NCBI GenBank assembly: GCA_017654935.2
Contig: CM065690.1
Span: 4,642,628-4,706,627, forward strand
DNA: 64,000 nt
Direction: 5' to 3'
Origin: Phymorhynchus buccinoides
Lineage: Eukaryota; Mollusca; Gastropoda; Neogastropoda; Raphitomidae
Shown here piece after piece: positions 24,001 through 36,512 of the stretch. Below the pieces are notes generated by a model. That model was not told where the DNA came from. It made no database searches and worked only from the letters and a program-made list of their open reading frames with translations. The translations under genes and the position numbers were made by a program. The first letter of the stretch is position 1. Each line of letters starts with the position of its first letter.

Positions 24001-25970
24001 GAGGGTGATGATAAAGGGGGTGATGATAAAAGGGTGATGATAAAGGGGTGATGATAAAGGGGTGATGATAAAGGGGTGATGACAAAGGGGGTGATGATAA
24101 AGGGGGTGATGATGAAGGGGGTGATGATAAAGGGGGTGATGATAAAGGGGTGATGATAAAGGGGGTGATGATAAAGGGGGTGATGATAAAGGGGTGATGA
24201 TAAAGGGGGTGATGATAAAGGGGGTGATGATAAAGGGGGTGATGATAAAGGGGTGATGATAAAGAGGGGTGATGATAAAGGGGTGATGATAAAGGGGGTG
24301 ATGATAAAGGGGGTGATGATAAAAGGGTGATGATAAAGGGGGTGATGATAAAGGGGGTGATGATAAAGGGGGTGATGATAAAGGGGGTGATGATAAAGGG
24401 GGTGATGATAAAGGGGGTGATGATAAAGGGGGTGATGATATAAGGGGGTGATGATAAAGGGGGTGATGATAAAAGGGGTGATGATAAAGGGGGTGATGAT
24501 AAAGGGGGTGATGATAAAGGGGGTGATGATAAAGGGGGTGATGATGAAAGGGGGTGATGATAAAGGGGGTGATGATAAAGGGGGTGATGATAAAGGGGGT
24601 GATGATAAAGGGGGTGATGATAAAGGGGGTGATGATAAAGGGGGTGATGATAAAGGGGGTGATGATAAAGGGGGTGAGGGTGATAAAGGGGGTGATGATA
24701 AAGGTGATGGTGAAGGGGGTGATGAAAGGGGGTGATGATAAAGGGGGTGATGATAAAGGGGGTGATGATAAAGGGGTGATGATAAAGGGGGTGATGATAA
24801 AGGGGGTGATGATAAAGGGGGTGATGATAAAGGGGTGATGATAAAGGGGGTGATGATAAAGGGGGTGATGATAAAGGGGGTGATGATAAAGGGGGTGATG
24901 ATAAAGGGGGTGATGATAAAGGGGGTGATGATAAAGGGGGTGATGATAAAGGGGGTGATGATAAAGGGGTGATGATAAAGGGGGTGATGATAAAGGGGTG
25001 ATGATAAAGGGGGTGATGATAAAGGGGGTGATGATAAAGGGGGTGATGATAAAGGGGTGATGATAAAGGGGGTGATGATAAAGGGGTGATGATAAAGGGG
25101 GTGATGATAAAGGGGGTGATGATAAAGGGGGTGATGATAAAGGGGGTGATGATAAAGGGGGTGATGATAAAGGGGTGATGATAAGGGGGTGATGGGGGTG
25201 ATGATAAAGGGGGTGATGATAAAGGGGGTGATGATAAAGGGGGTGATGATAAAGGGGGTGATGATAAAGGGGGTGATGATAAAGGGGGTGATGACAAAGG
25301 GGGTGATGATAAAGGGGGTGATGATAAAGGGGGTGATGGTAAAGGGGGTGATGATAAAGGTGATGATAAAGGGGGTGTTGATAAAGGGGTGATGATAAAG
25401 GGTGTGATGATAAAGGGGTGATGATAAAGGGGTGATGATAAAGGGGGTGATAAAGGGGGTGATGATAAAGGGGGTGATGATAAAGGGGGTGATGATAAAG
25501 GGGGTGATGATAAAGGGGGTGATGATAAAGGTGATGATAAAGGGGGTGATGACAAAGGGGTGATGATAAAGGGGGTGATGATAAAGGGGGTGATGATAAA
25601 GGGGTGATGATAAAGGGGTGATGATAAAGGGGGTGATGATAAAGGGGTGATGACAAAGGGGGTGATGATAAAGGTGATGATAAAGGGGGTGATGATAAAG
25701 GGGTGATGATAAATGGGGTGATGATAAAGGGGTGATGACAAAGGGGTGATGATAAAGGGGTGATGATAAAGGGGGTGATGATAAAGGGGTGATGACAAAG
25801 GGGTGATGATAAAGGGGTGATGATAAAGGGGGTGATGATAAAGGGGTGATGATGAAAGGGGTGATGATGAAAGGGGGTGATGACAAAGGGGGTGATGATA
25901 AAGGGGGTGATGATAAAGGGGGTGATGGTAAAGGGGGTGATGACAAAGGGGGTGATGGTAAAGGGGGTGC
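21068..25970 (+). repeat. 4.9-kb array of a 15-bp G-rich unit, TGATGATAAAGGGGG
   Basis: Roughly 330 units, mostly 15 bp (five G) with many 14-bp (four G) units and scattered variants. TGATGATGAAGGGGG predominates at 21130-21400, and GATGACAAAG and GGTAAAG are scattered. The stretch 21840-23300 is much more irregular than 24450-25350. G runs recur every 10 nt of loop, so the plus strand could form quadruplexes. If Gene 1 is real this is its intron upstream of the membrane exon. Open frames of up to 1173 codons here are repeat translations. Confidence 0.97.
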
Positions 25971-26093
25971 CTCAATGTATGTCTGTCTGTCTGTCTCTCT
26001 CACTGTCTGTCTGCCTCAATGTCCGTCTGTCTGCCTCAATGCCTGTCTGTCTGTCTCCCCGTCTTTCCCCCCACAGTGTCTGTGTGTCCTCAG
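25971..26093 (+). repeat. CTGT-rich tract next to the Gene 1 exon
   Basis: GTCTGTCTGTC and CTGCCTCAATG motifs alternate, forming a pyrimidine-rich stretch that ends at the proposed acceptor. Confidence 0.7.
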
Positions 26094-26228
26094 GAGGTTG
26101 GAGCCCTGCCCTGCTGGGCGGTCTGGGTGCCGGGGCCGGGGGGGTCCTGCTTGTGGGGCTGGGGGCATGGGTTCGCTGCCTCACCCGCCGGCCCCCACGG
26201 CCCGACACCGCGCGCCAGGGACCTGGCG
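26094..26228 (+). CDS. Candidate transmembrane exon of Gene 1
   Basis: Acceptor TCCTCAG ends at 26093 after a long pyrimidine tract; donor GCG|GTAGGG follows 26228. The 135-bp exon is phase 1 at both ends, as is common for exons encoding membrane spans. It reads GGWSPALLGG then a hydrophobic Gly/Ala/Leu/Val run through GVLLVGLGAWV, then RCLTRRPPRP, so one helix followed by a basic stop-transfer flank: a single-pass protein with the C terminus inside. An alternative acceptor at 26071-26076 exists, but is not kept in the inverted copy, where TCCTCAG is. The 4.9-kb 15-bp array would be in the preceding intron. Very high GC sets it apart from its surroundings. Family unknown. Confidence 0.5.
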
Positions 26229-26313
26229 GTAGGGAGCACAGCACAGGACACACTTAGCTGTTGTGGAAGGCTGGACCATGCTTTGTGTGTGTGTGTGTGT
26301 GTGTGTGTCTCTG

Positions 26314-26393
<80 letters not shown>

Positions 26394-26487
26394 CCTCTCT
26401 CTCTCTCCCCCTCTCTAGGGACCTAGCATGTGTAGGGAGCACAAGACAGCACACACTTAGCTGTTGTGGAAGGCTGGACCATGCCTT
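26217..26487 (+). repeat. ~70-bp direct repeats flanking a CT microsatellite
   Basis: AGGGACCT...GTAGGGAGCACA and CTTAGCTGTTGTGGAAGGCT then GGACCATGC occur at 26217-26283 and again at 26417-26483. A GT tract and a CT tract lie between them. The first copy includes the proposed Gene 1 donor site, so the donor (GTAGGGAGC) is itself duplicated. Confidence 0.8.
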
Positions 26488-26796
26488 CTCTCTCTCTGGT
26501 TTAAATGTTTTATTTTCCAAATCAACATGAACAACTATGACATAACTGAAGCAACAACAAGCAGAGCTTATGGCGTGCTCAGTTCAAAACGAATTACACA
26601 GTATAAACATTGGCGGAATTTTACCAGGAAATACAAGCAATACAATTTTGAAAAGAAAGTCACAACAAACCAAACGAACAATGGACATAGCAATAGACAA
26701 AAGAAGTAAAATCGACAAGAAAATGATAAGAGAGAGAGGGGGAGAGAGATAGAGGGAGAGAGGGAGAGAGAGATAGAGAGAGAGAGAGTGAGTTCC
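26488..26796. other. AT-rich spacer with GA tract, no gene seen
   Basis: Unique sequence ending in an irregular GAGA tract (26726-26790) just before the start of copy B. Confidence 0.5.
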
Positions 26797-27313
26797 ACCT
26801 CACACCACTCTGCAGACCAGAACTCCAACCCCACGTCGCAATAAAACGAAATAGGACACGATGATGACATTAGGATTACATGAAATGACGCCAAGATGAA
26901 AACAGAGATACACCAAAACTAACTGAGTTAAAATATTAGGTGAGAACATGAACTGGTAAAGATGCAAGAGCTGGAAAGGAAGCAGGGGTTTGAATTTTAT
27001 AGCCTTTTACTTAGCTCTATAAACTGCTGCACGGTTTTGAATATTTGTTCGTTTTCTGACGCTGATAAACTTTGATCGCCAAAGAGTAGGGTGTAGGTGT
27101 TAGTGATGCATGGGTTAAGTGTTGAGTGTTCTCTCTCTCTCTCTATCTCTCTTTGTTTACTTTGTCATATCTTGTATTATCATGCATGTTCATATTATTA
27201 TTATCTGTTTGCCTTATCGTTTTGTATTGGTCTTGTTTCCGTCTCAAGGACAGATTGCAAAAACAGGCCTGGCCTAAAATATCAATCCTTGCGTAATAAA
27301 GTTGTCAAGTGTC

Positions 27314-27696
<383 letters not shown>

Positions 27697-27771
27697 CCAC
27701 CCCACCCTGCCAGCCTGTGTGGTCAAGCATGCGTATGCATGCGCATGTGTATTGCTTGTGTGTATGAGTCA

Positions 27772-27820
27772 GCGCGCGGGCGCGCGCGCGTGTGTGTATG
27801 TGTGTGTGTGTCTGTCTGTG
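27772..27820 (+). repeat. Alternating purine-pyrimidine tract, copy B
   Basis: Same GC-to-GT alternating tract as at 986-1034. Confidence 0.7.
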
Positions 27821-28011
27821 TTCAAGTTATTAGTATATGTGCGCCCCGTGTCGGGCCCGTATGTGTGTGTCTTGTTGGTGGGTTTTTTCTTGTCTGGTTT
27901 AAACATGTTGTTGTCGGAAAACAAAATGCAATACAATACAAGACGACTGATGCAAACAACAAGCAGAGCTTATTATAGACAAACAATGAATAATATCGAG
28001 GGCTTGGAGTC

Positions 28012-28416
28012 ATCACCCCCTTTGTCATCACCAAATTCATCATCACCCCCTTTATCATCACCTTTATCATCACCCCCTTTATCACCACCTTTATCATCAC
28101 CCCCTTTATCACCACCTTTATCATCACCACCCTTTATCATCACCCCCTTTGTCATCAACCCCTTTATCATCACCCCCTTTATCATCACCCCCTTTATCAT
28201 CACCCCTTTATCATCACCCCCTTTATCATCACCCCTTTATCATCACCCCATCATCCCCTTTCATCACCCCCTTTATCATCACCCCCTTTATCATCACCCC
28301 CTTTATCATCACCCCCTTTATCATCACCCCCTTTATCATCACCCCCTTTATCATCACCCCCTTTATCATCACCCCCTTTATTATCACCCCATTTATCATC
28401 ACCCCTTTATCTTTAT
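28012..28416 (+). repeat. 15-bp minisatellite CCCCCTTTATCATCA, copy B
   Basis: Same unit and orientation as the copy A array, with different interruptions near 28240-28265. Confidence 0.95.
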
Positions 28417-28430
28417 CTTGAGATAGTCCA

Positions 28431-28593
28431 TTGACATATTATTGAACTTATTACGAAAACCAATAACTTGTATGGAAAAAAAAGACTGCTGAAATATAAA
28501 AAGCACAACCCCCTTTTTGTATTTCTGCAGTCATTGTTTGATACAAGTTATTAGTTTTTGTAATAAATCCAATACTACGTCAATGGACTATCT
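28431..28593. mobile_element. Foldback MITE-like inverted repeat, copy B
   Basis: Same inverted repeat as 1641-1812, with a few substitutions. Confidence 0.65.
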
Positions 28594-28651
28594 AAAGATA
28601 GTCCGTTTTTTTAGATAGTCCGTTTTGACTCCAAGCCATCGTGACCAGCCC

Positions 28652-28793
28652 TTAATTTTATGAAGTTCTACTAAAGCTTAAGTGGGAAACTAAATGTTGT
28701 TACTTTCTAAATTCAGTAAACCGATTTACTTAATTTAGAAAGTAACAACGTTTAGTTTCCCACTTAAGCTTTAGTAGACCTTCATAACATTAA
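28652..28793. mobile_element. 142-bp palindromic element, copy B
   Basis: Same palindrome as 1871-2012 in the duplicated segment, upstream of the Gene 1 terminal exon. Confidence 0.75.
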
Positions 28794-28857
28794 GCACAGG
28801 TGTGCTCGTGTGTGTCTGTGTGTTCACGCTGTGTTCTTCCCGCGCTGACATGTCCAG

Positions 28858-28949
28858 GCGAAGCCAGTGGCCTTGACCCTGAGGGCACCACGGACAGCCA
28901 GGGGTCAGTATCCATCTCACAAGTGACCAGCGAGCAACTGGACAACTGA
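28858..28949 (+). CDS. Candidate terminal exon of Gene 1, copy B
   Basis: Identical in structure to 2077-2168: acceptor CCAG at 28854-28857, phase-1 start, stop TGA at 28947-28949. In this copy the proposed upstream partner, the transmembrane exon at 26094-26228, is in the window. The intervening 2.6-kb intron would contain a duplicated CT tract, the 378-bp CT microsatellite and the TIR element with its minisatellite. The frame reads as a polar tail ending VTSEQLDN. Matching phase and gene order are the evidence; no homologue is known to me. Confidence 0.5.
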
Positions 28950-29109
28950 CTGACCAGCCATGCAGTGACAAGCCACCGCACTGGACAGTCGGGTCCCAGT
29001 CTTTAGAGAAGACGTTAAAAATATCCCATTGATGTCGGGTCCCTGTATTTAGAAAAGACATTGTAAAAACCAACCATTGATGTGGGGTCCCAGTCTTTAG
29101 AGATGGAGG

Positions 29110-30255
29110 GCCTGCTCTCCATAGCCTGGGACCTTCAGTCATCTCTTCACACAGGACCTGCTGTCCATAGTCTGGGACCTTCAGCCATCTCTTCACACAG
29201 GACCTGCTGTCCATAGCCTGGGACCTTCAGCCATCGCTTCACACAGGACCTGCTGTCCATAGCCTGGGACCTTCAGCCATCTCTTCACACAGGACCTGCT
29301 GTCCATAGCCTGGGACCTTCAGCCATCTCTTCACACAGGACCTGCTGTCCATAGCCTGGGACCTTCAGCCATCTCTTCACACAGGACCTGCTGTCCATAG
29401 CCTGGGACCTTCAGCCATCTCTTCACACAGGACCTGCTGTCCATAGCCTGGGACCTTCAGCCATCTCTTCACACAGGACCTCTCCATAGCCTGGGACCTC
29501 CAGCCATCTCTTCACACAGGACCTGCTGTCCATAGCCTGGGACCTCCAGCCATCTCTTCACACAGGACCTGCTGTCCATAGCCTGGGACCTTCAGCCATC
29601 TCTTCACACAGGACCTGCTGTCCATAGCCTGGGACCTTCAGCCATCTCTTCACACAGGACCTGCTGTCCATAGCCTGGGACCTCCAGCCATCTCTTCACA
29701 CATGACCTGCTGTCCATAGCCTGGGACCTCCAGCCATCTCTTCACACATGACCTGCTGTCCATAGCCTGGGACCTTCAGCCATCTCTTCACACAGGACCT
29801 GCTGTCCATAGCCTGGGACCTCCAGCCATCTCTTCACACAGGACCTGCTGTCCATAGCCTGGGACCTTCAGCCATCTCTTCACACATGACCTGCTGTCCA
29901 TAGCCTGGGACCTCCAGCCATCTCTTCACACATGACCTGCTGTCCATAGCCTGGGACCTTCAGCCATCTCTTCACACATGACCTGCTGTCCATAGCCTGG
30001 GACCTCCAGCCATCTCTTCACACATGACATGCTGTCCATAGCCTGGGACCTTCAGCCATCTCTTCACACAGGACCTGCTGTCCATATCCTGGGACCTTCA
30101 GTCATCTCTTCACACAGGACCTCCTCTCCATAGCCTGGGACCTTCAGCCATATCTTCACACAGGACCTGCTGTCCATAGCCTGGGACCTTCAGCCATCTC
30201 TTCACACAGGACCTGCTGTCCATAGCCTGGTACCTTCAGCCATCTCTTCACACAG
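29110..30255 (+). repeat. 46-bp minisatellite, copy B
   Basis: Same unit, about 25 copies. Near-equal total length to copy A (1146 against 1149 bp), although the order of sequence variants differs in the middle third. Confidence 0.95.
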
Positions 30256-30439
30256 CGCTCTCATGGTAAGCCACTGTAGAACGGTACTACTTCTTTTTCT
30301 TCGATCACTCAGACAGTTTCCTGTCAATTATGAGTGCAAATGCGTCATGCTGCCGCTATGCGCCTAACTAAGAAAATGATAGTTAGGCCCAGCAAGTCCG
30401 ACTTCGACTGGGGGAAATCTTTTTGAAGGTGTTTCGTGA

Positions 30440-30950
30440 AAAAAGAGGCAAGAGAATGGACCGGTAAGGCAGAAAGATAATAGATGACAGTAAGCAATAG
30501 GGAAAAGGCAGAGTGAAAGAGAGTGACAGATTAGAGGAAGTTAAAAGCACAGAACTTCCAGAAGGTGGGGGAACTATTTATGCCAAAGACACCCCTCCCC
30601 CCCCCGGTATCCCCACGGGGGAGGGGGGGGGGGGGGCGATACAACAATCTTCTTCTGTGTTCCCAGGCCAAAATGCCATCATTGACAAAGTCACTGATCT
30701 CCCCGCTGCGTGCAGCCGACATAGTCTGAACTCGGAGATCAAAGGCGAACAATTAATTGGAAGTTTTTGTATTTTATATTTAGAGACAGGAGAATGGGCC
30801 AATAATTCAGAAAGATAGTAGATGACAGTAAGCAAAGAGAAAAGGCAAGAGTCACAGAGTGACAGATTAGAGGAAGTTACAAGCACAAATCTTCCAGAAG
30901 GTGGGGGAACTATTTTTTCGAAAGACCCCCACACCCACCCGTATCCCCAC
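30440..30950 (+). repeat. ~160-bp direct duplication, copy B
   Basis: Same pair of arms as 3674-4180. The C and G homopolymers are shorter and several small indels differ. Confidence 0.7.
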
Positions 30951-32072
30951 GGGAAGAGACTTGTGCAGGTGGCGGGGTCGTCCAGCTCCTCGCATGTAGG
31001 CACGAGGCATCCACCCACTGCCCCTATTGGCCTTTGCAAAGAACATCTTTTGCAAAAGTGAATGTCTTTGGTGGGTGGGGGGAGATGGTTGCGCACTGAC
31101 CAAACAAGGGCATAACTCTCGCCAATAACCCTCTTTGAGGCCACTGGGTGGCTGCCTTTTGCAAGAGCAAATGCTTTTTTGGATACTGACCAATAAAGGG
31201 ATTAACTCTTACCGTCAAGGGCGTTAATAACCCTAGTTGCAGTGGCCAATAGATGAACCGAATATGTATAAAGGTCGGTTTGTTTGTGTACTGTTGAAAA
31301 AATGGTGTTTTACGTCCTCTCGGTCTGGAACAGACACATATGTGACATTTGTAAATGCAAAGATGGTGGGAACAATACTGGAGGCAATGCCCGGAGGCAG
31401 TGCAACACCAGTAAAGTCCCGATTTTTTTAACAATACAGATAGGTGTAGCGGTAACCAGGACGGGGGAGAGGGGATGGGGGTAAGATGTGAAGGGAAGGG
31501 GAGGTATGGGGCGTGACGGGCAACGGACATGTCTGCCGCCCGGTTCAGCCGCTCGGGAACTTATCTGCCGCTCGGTGATCCACTAGTTACAATTTATGAT
31601 GTGCTTGGTTTTTGTTGTTGTTGTTGACTGTCGTCTAGGCGTGATGCCTCATGCAGTTGAGTGGGCACCCGTATTGTAGCTTACTGATGTTTGTTATCCT
31701 TTAACTTTTTTTTACTAGACCCTACAAGCAAAGCGGAAGGCTGACGTTTCCAGCACTGTCTAGACTTAGACAGATTGACCCACCACGATTAAGTCCCTTG
31801 TTTTTTTCCTCCTGGGTAGCTGTGACCCATACAAATGTCCCCAACTTCAAACTGAGGCTGCTCTTTAAAGTTATGTTTCACTTTCAATTGGGGGGCCATT
31901 TGTATGGGAGTCCCACCTGGTCAAAACAAGATTTCTTACCATCTATAAGAGGGGAAACACGTGACACCCGTGATTTTGATCGTGATCTGGTGAGTCTTTA
32001 AGGGCTATCTGTAGTGTGCAATGATGGTGTCATGTTACATATAAGTTGTCTCTATGTTTTGTATGTATTCCC
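30951..32072. other. Unique sequence without a supportable gene, copy B
   Basis: Counterpart of 4181-5303. Small indels relative to copy A shift several of the short open frames, which argues against their being coding. Confidence 0.5.
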
Positions 32073-32305
32073 CTCAGGTGGTTGGGGCCACGTTCACCGC
32101 ATGGAGGCAGGCCGCACCCCAAGGGACCTACCGTACGGGCACAACTGAGGGAAGCCCCCCCCCCCCCCCTCCCAGTAGGTCGTCCACAACTGCGCTTCAA
32201 AGATGTGGGCAAACGACGGGACTTGAAGAGCACAGGCATGGATCCAAACAACTGGGAAAACGTCGCAGTCTCCCCCAGAGAACGTGAGAGCAGTCGTCAA
32301 GAAAG

Positions 32306-32557
32306 GGACTGCCCTAGCTGAAGCCAACAGAGCGGATCAGGTCGCTGACAGAACAGAAGGGCCGCAAGGAAGGACAGGGACTGCCCTAGCTGAAGCCAGC
32401 AGAGCGGATCAGATCGCTGACAGAACAGAAGGGCCGCAAGGAAGGACAGGGACTGCCCTAGCTGAAGCCAGCAGAGCGGATCAGATCGCTGACAGAACAG
32501 AAGGGCCGCAAGGAAGGACAGGGACTGCCCTAGCTGAAGCCAGCAGAGCGGATCAGT
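32306..32557 (+). repeat. 72-bp tandem repeat, 3.5 units, copy B
   Basis: Same as 5539-5790, same copy number. Confidence 0.95.
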
Positions 32558-32559
32558 GC

Positions 32560-32701
32560 TTAATTTTATGAAGTTCTACTAAAGCTTAAGTGGGAAATTA
32601 AGCGTTGTTACTTTCTAAATTCAGTAAATCGGTTCACTTCATTTAGAAAGTAACAACGTTTAGTTTCCCACTTAAGCTTTAGTAGAACTTCATAACATTA
32701 A
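32560..32701. mobile_element. 142-bp palindromic element inserted in the 72-bp array, copy B
   Basis: Same insertion at the same junction as 5793-5934. The centre of the palindrome carries several substitutions (GGTTCACTTCATTTAG against GGTTTACTTAATTTAG). Confidence 0.8.
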
Positions 32702-32850
32702 ATGCAGGTCGCTGACAGAACAGAAGGGCCGCAAGGAAGGACAGGGCCCAGAGCTGCCTCCTCAGCCAGACCACCTTCCCCTGTTGGCCTGCATCCAGTG
32801 TGGAAGAGACTGCCGCTTCCAGAGTTGGCCTTTTCAGGCACTGGAGACAA

Positions 32851-33432
32851 TGCTCCACATGTATAGTCCGCACCGTACTGAAGACAATGAGTGATGCTCC
32901 ACATGTATAGTCCGCACCGTACTGAAGACAATGAGTGATGCTCCACATGTATAGTCCGCACCGTACTGAAGACAGTGAGTGATGCTCCACATGTATAGTC
33001 CGCACCGTACTGAAGACAATGAGTGATGCTCCACATGTATAGTCCGCACCGTACTGAAGACAATGAGTGATGCTCCACATGTATAGTCCGCACCGTACTG
33101 AAGACAATGAGTGATGCTCCACATGTATAGTCCGCACCGTACTGAAGACAATGAGTGATGCTCCACATGTATAGTCCGCACCGTACTGAAGACAGTGAGT
33201 GATGCTCCACATGTATAGTCCGCACCGTACTGAAGACAATGAGTGATGCTCCACATGTATAGTCCGCACCGTACTGAAGACAGTGAGTGATGCTCCACAT
33301 GTATAGTCCGCACCGTACTGAAGACAGTGAGTGATGCTCCACATGTATAGTCCGCACCGTACTGAAGACAATGAGTGATGCTCCACATGTAGTGTCCGCA
33401 CCGTACTGAAGACAGTGAGTGATGCTCCACAG
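32851..33432 (+). repeat. 44-bp minisatellite, copy B
   Basis: Same unit and nearly the same total length as copy A. The A/G variant order differs. Confidence 0.97.
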
Positions 33433-33611
33433 AGCTACAACACCATCATCTTGCCAGATGGAAGGAGGATAGCTTTTATGTCATTTTTTCATGTTGAGAT
33501 GGGGACTTCCTGAATCGCCATTTCCCGTATCGCCTTCTGAAGTGACACGTTATGAACTTAGTGCCATTTCGCCTTTTTTTCATTGCTGCGTGCCCTTGTC
33601 TTCTTCAGACA

Positions 33612-34045
33612 CACTCCATCTGTCTATATCTCTTTCTATTATCTCTCTCTGTCTGTCTTTCTCTATCTCTCTATCTGTCTTTCTCTATCTCTCCGTCTGT
33701 CTTTCTCTATCTCTCTGTCTGTCTTTCTCTATATCTCTGTCTCTTTCCCTCTCTCTATTTCTTTCTCTCTTCTCTCTCTCTCTGTCTTTCTCTATCTCTC
33801 TGTCTGTCTATCTCTCTTTCTTTCTTTCTCTCTCTGTCTGTCTCTTTCTCTCTCTCCCCCCCCCTCTCTCTTTCTCTCTCCCCCCCTCTCTCCCCTCTCC
33901 CCCCCCCCCCTCTCTCTCTCTCTCTCTGTCTGTCTCTCTCCCTCTGTTTGTCTCTATATCTGTCTCTCTCACTCTCTCTCTCTGTCTCTCTCTCTCTCTC
34001 CCTCTGTTTGTCTCTATCTCTCTCTCTCTCTTTCTCTCTCTCTCT
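33612..34045 (+). repeat. CT-rich low-complexity tract, copy B
   Basis: Counterpart of 6843-7279 with small length differences. Confidence 0.95.
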
Positions 34046-34197
34046 GAGTGCATGTGAGTGAGTGAGTGTGCGTGCGTATGGCAGATTGATTTGATTGGTA
34101 ATATTAGACTGGGTGACGTTTTACTGAATGCCAGAAATGGATTGAAGTGAAGGAGTGAAGTAAAGAAGGCGAAATGGTGCTAAGAAGAAGGCGACTT

Positions 34198-34418
34198 CCA
34201 ACTGCTGGACAGCACTGCTATCTAACCACCAACTGCTGGACAGCACTGCTATCTAACCACCAACTGATGGACAGCACTGCTATCTAACCACCAACTGCTG
34301 GACAGCACTGCTATCTAACCACCAACTGCTGGACAGCACTGTTATCTAACCACCAACTGCTGGACAGCACTGTTATCTAACCACCAACTGCTGGACAGCA
34401 CTGTTATCTAACCACCAA
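34198..34418 (+). repeat. 31-bp minisatellite, 7 units, copy B
   Basis: Same as 7430-7649. Confidence 0.97.
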
Positions 34419-34618
34419 AAAGGGGCGTTCCCCGCCATGTGGCGAAATGGGAAATGGTGATTCGGTACCTCCCCCAGTTGAACGCTGGTAAAGACATTGA
34501 AGCGTGTTTTGTAATACCTGGTCGAACTTTACGTGGTGACAGTCTTGAGATGACCATAGCTGTCGACGGGACTATACATGACTGAGTGAATTGTATTTTG
34601 AATGTTGGATCTGTGTTG

Positions 34619-34914
34619 AGACTTTGTACCATCGGTGTAGGGGTTCTACTGACATTGTATTATATACAGGCTGTCTCAGACTTTGTACCATCGGTGTAGG
34701 GGTTCTACTGATATGTTGTATTATGTACAGGCTGTCTCAGACTTTGTGCCATCGGTGTAGGGGTTCTACTGACATGTATTATGCACAGGCTGTCTCAGAC
34801 TTTGTACCATCGGTGTAGGGGTTCTACTGATGTGTTGTATTGTGCACAGGGGTTCTCAGACTTTGTACCATCGGTGTAGGGGTTCTACTGATATGTTGTA
34901 TTGTGCACAGGGTG
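34619..34914 (+). repeat. ~61-bp minisatellite, 5 units, copy B
   Basis: Same unit as 7851-8166, slightly shorter array. Confidence 0.93.
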
Positions 34915-35146
34915 CCTCGTACAAAAATGAAACCCACTAAATTGGCAATGACAAATAATTTACAAAATATTTCGATTTTTGGGGGTTAACCGGGTTGTAA
35001 AGCAGATTCGATGCATGAAAGATCACAACAATTGTACACCCAGCATGATTTAGGATTACCCAATGTAAAATTAATTTTGAATCTGATTTACATTTTTGAT
35101 GATTTTTGCAATGCGTGTGTGCAGAACTTCTGCCTGTCAGTATAGA

Positions 35147-35187
35147 TGGACTATCAAAAGATAGTCCGTTTTGACTCCAAGCCATCG
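35147..35187 (+). mobile_element. Solo end of the TIR element, copy B
   Basis: Counterpart of 8390-8438. Confidence 0.55.
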
Positions 35188-35368
35188 AAACGGAGTCGGT
35201 AGGCCTACTAAGGAGTAGAATATAGGGAGACAGTGCCTCTGTTGACGGAAAGGACCCTTGTTGTGACCCTTACATTGACCCTTGTTGTGACCCTCCAGTG
35301 CTTCATGACGCACACAGGGCACCGTGTTCTGCCGTACATATTTGTAGGGATAAAGTTAGAAGGTAGTA

Positions 35369-35554
35369 CAGTGGAACATCCCTATGTAGACCTCCCCTAT
35401 AACACTCCCTCCAAAAGGCGACCCCCAAAATGTTTTTTATATACCGATTTCCCCCTATTCATATCCAGGCTACTGGGTGTCCACCTCCCAATTAAGACCC
35501 CTCCCTATAAGACCTTTTTGTGGCTGAGTTGTCAAGGTCAGTGAGGTTCCACTG
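35369..35554. mobile_element. Short TA-flanked MITE of Tc1/mariner type, copy B
   Basis: Same element and same TA flanks as 8620-8808, three bases shorter. Confidence 0.75.
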
Positions 35555-35600
35555 TATGGGTCCCATTCCTTTTGTGGTGGTACCGTTCTGGTTTGGATCC

Positions 35601-35796
35601 GATGGAAGTGAATTCCAACTGACAGAACGTCCAGTCCATGTTACACGCAGGGCACAGTGTGTTAGTGATGGAAGTGAATTCCAACTGACTGAACGTCCAG
35701 TCCATGTTAGACGCAGGGCACAGTGTGTTAGTGATGGAAGTGAATTCCAACTGACTGAACGTCCAGTCCATGTTAGACGCAGAGCACAGTGTGTTG
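35601..35796 (+). repeat. 66-bp tandem repeat, 3 units, copy B
   Basis: Same as 8855-9050. Confidence 0.95.
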
Positions 35797-35863
35797 CAGC
35801 TTGTAGTCATTCTGATGATTTTAGGTTTCTGTACATGTGAACATTTTCACTCGTTCCCCATAG

Positions 35864-36430
35864 GGCACAGTGTTATGGTGTGTAGGGATCATTGGGGCAT
35901 GGTGTGTAGGGATCATTGGGGCATGGTGTGTAGGGATCATTGGGGCATGGTGTGTAGGGATCATTGGGACAGTGTGTAGGGATCATTGGAGCATGGTGTG
36001 TAGGGATCATTGGGGCACGGTGTGTAGGGATCATTGGGGCATGGTGTGTAGGGATCATTGGGGCATGGTGTGTAGGGATCATTGGGGCACAGTGTGTAGG
36101 GATCATTGGGGCATGGTGTGTAGGGATCATTGGGGCATGGTGTGTAGGGATCATTGGGGCATGGTGTGTAGGGATCATTGGGGCATGGTGTGTAGGGATC
36201 ATTGGGGCATGGTGTGTAGGGATCATTGGGGCATGGTGTGTAGGGATCATTGGGGCATGGTGTGTAGGGATCATTGGGGCACAGTGTGTAGGGATCATTG
36301 GGGCACAGTGTGTAGGGATCATTGGGGGTGTGTAGGGATCATTGGAGCATGGTGTGTAGGGATCATTGGGGCACGGTGTGTAGGGATCATTGGGGCATGG
36401 TGTGTAGGGATCATTGGGGCACGGTGTGTT
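35864..36430 (+). repeat. 24-bp minisatellite, ~23 units, copy B
   Basis: Same unit as 9113-9655. Internal order differs: the first run of identical units is much shorter and a block of ATGG units lies in the middle. Confidence 0.97.
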
Positions 36431-36512
36431 ACAGCTTGTAATCATTCTGGTCCTTCATGAGAGCGGCTTAGACATTCACAACGGGGATTTGGGGAGTTGT
36501 CCAAACCATTTC

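Larger units (their letters stand above)
27997..28641. mobile_element. Candidate TIR element with internal minisatellite, copy B
   Basis: Same organisation as 1212-1860: left end 27997-28011, 15-bp array to about 28416, foldback 28431-28593, right end 28627-28641. The internal array is interrupted differently from copy A. Confidence 0.5.
32073..33513 (+). mobile_element. 3' end of a non-LTR retrotransposon ORF, broken, copy B
   Basis: Same remnant as 5304-6746 with the same frame breaks and nested insertions, ending at TGA 33511-33513. Shared disruptions show that decay preceded the separation of the two copies. Confidence 0.7.

Noticed and set aside
20468..26003. Open frames of 438 to 1173 codons over the 15-bp array
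   Set aside because: 15 bp is five codons without stops in several frames; the same occurs on the opposite strand, and frames cross N runs.
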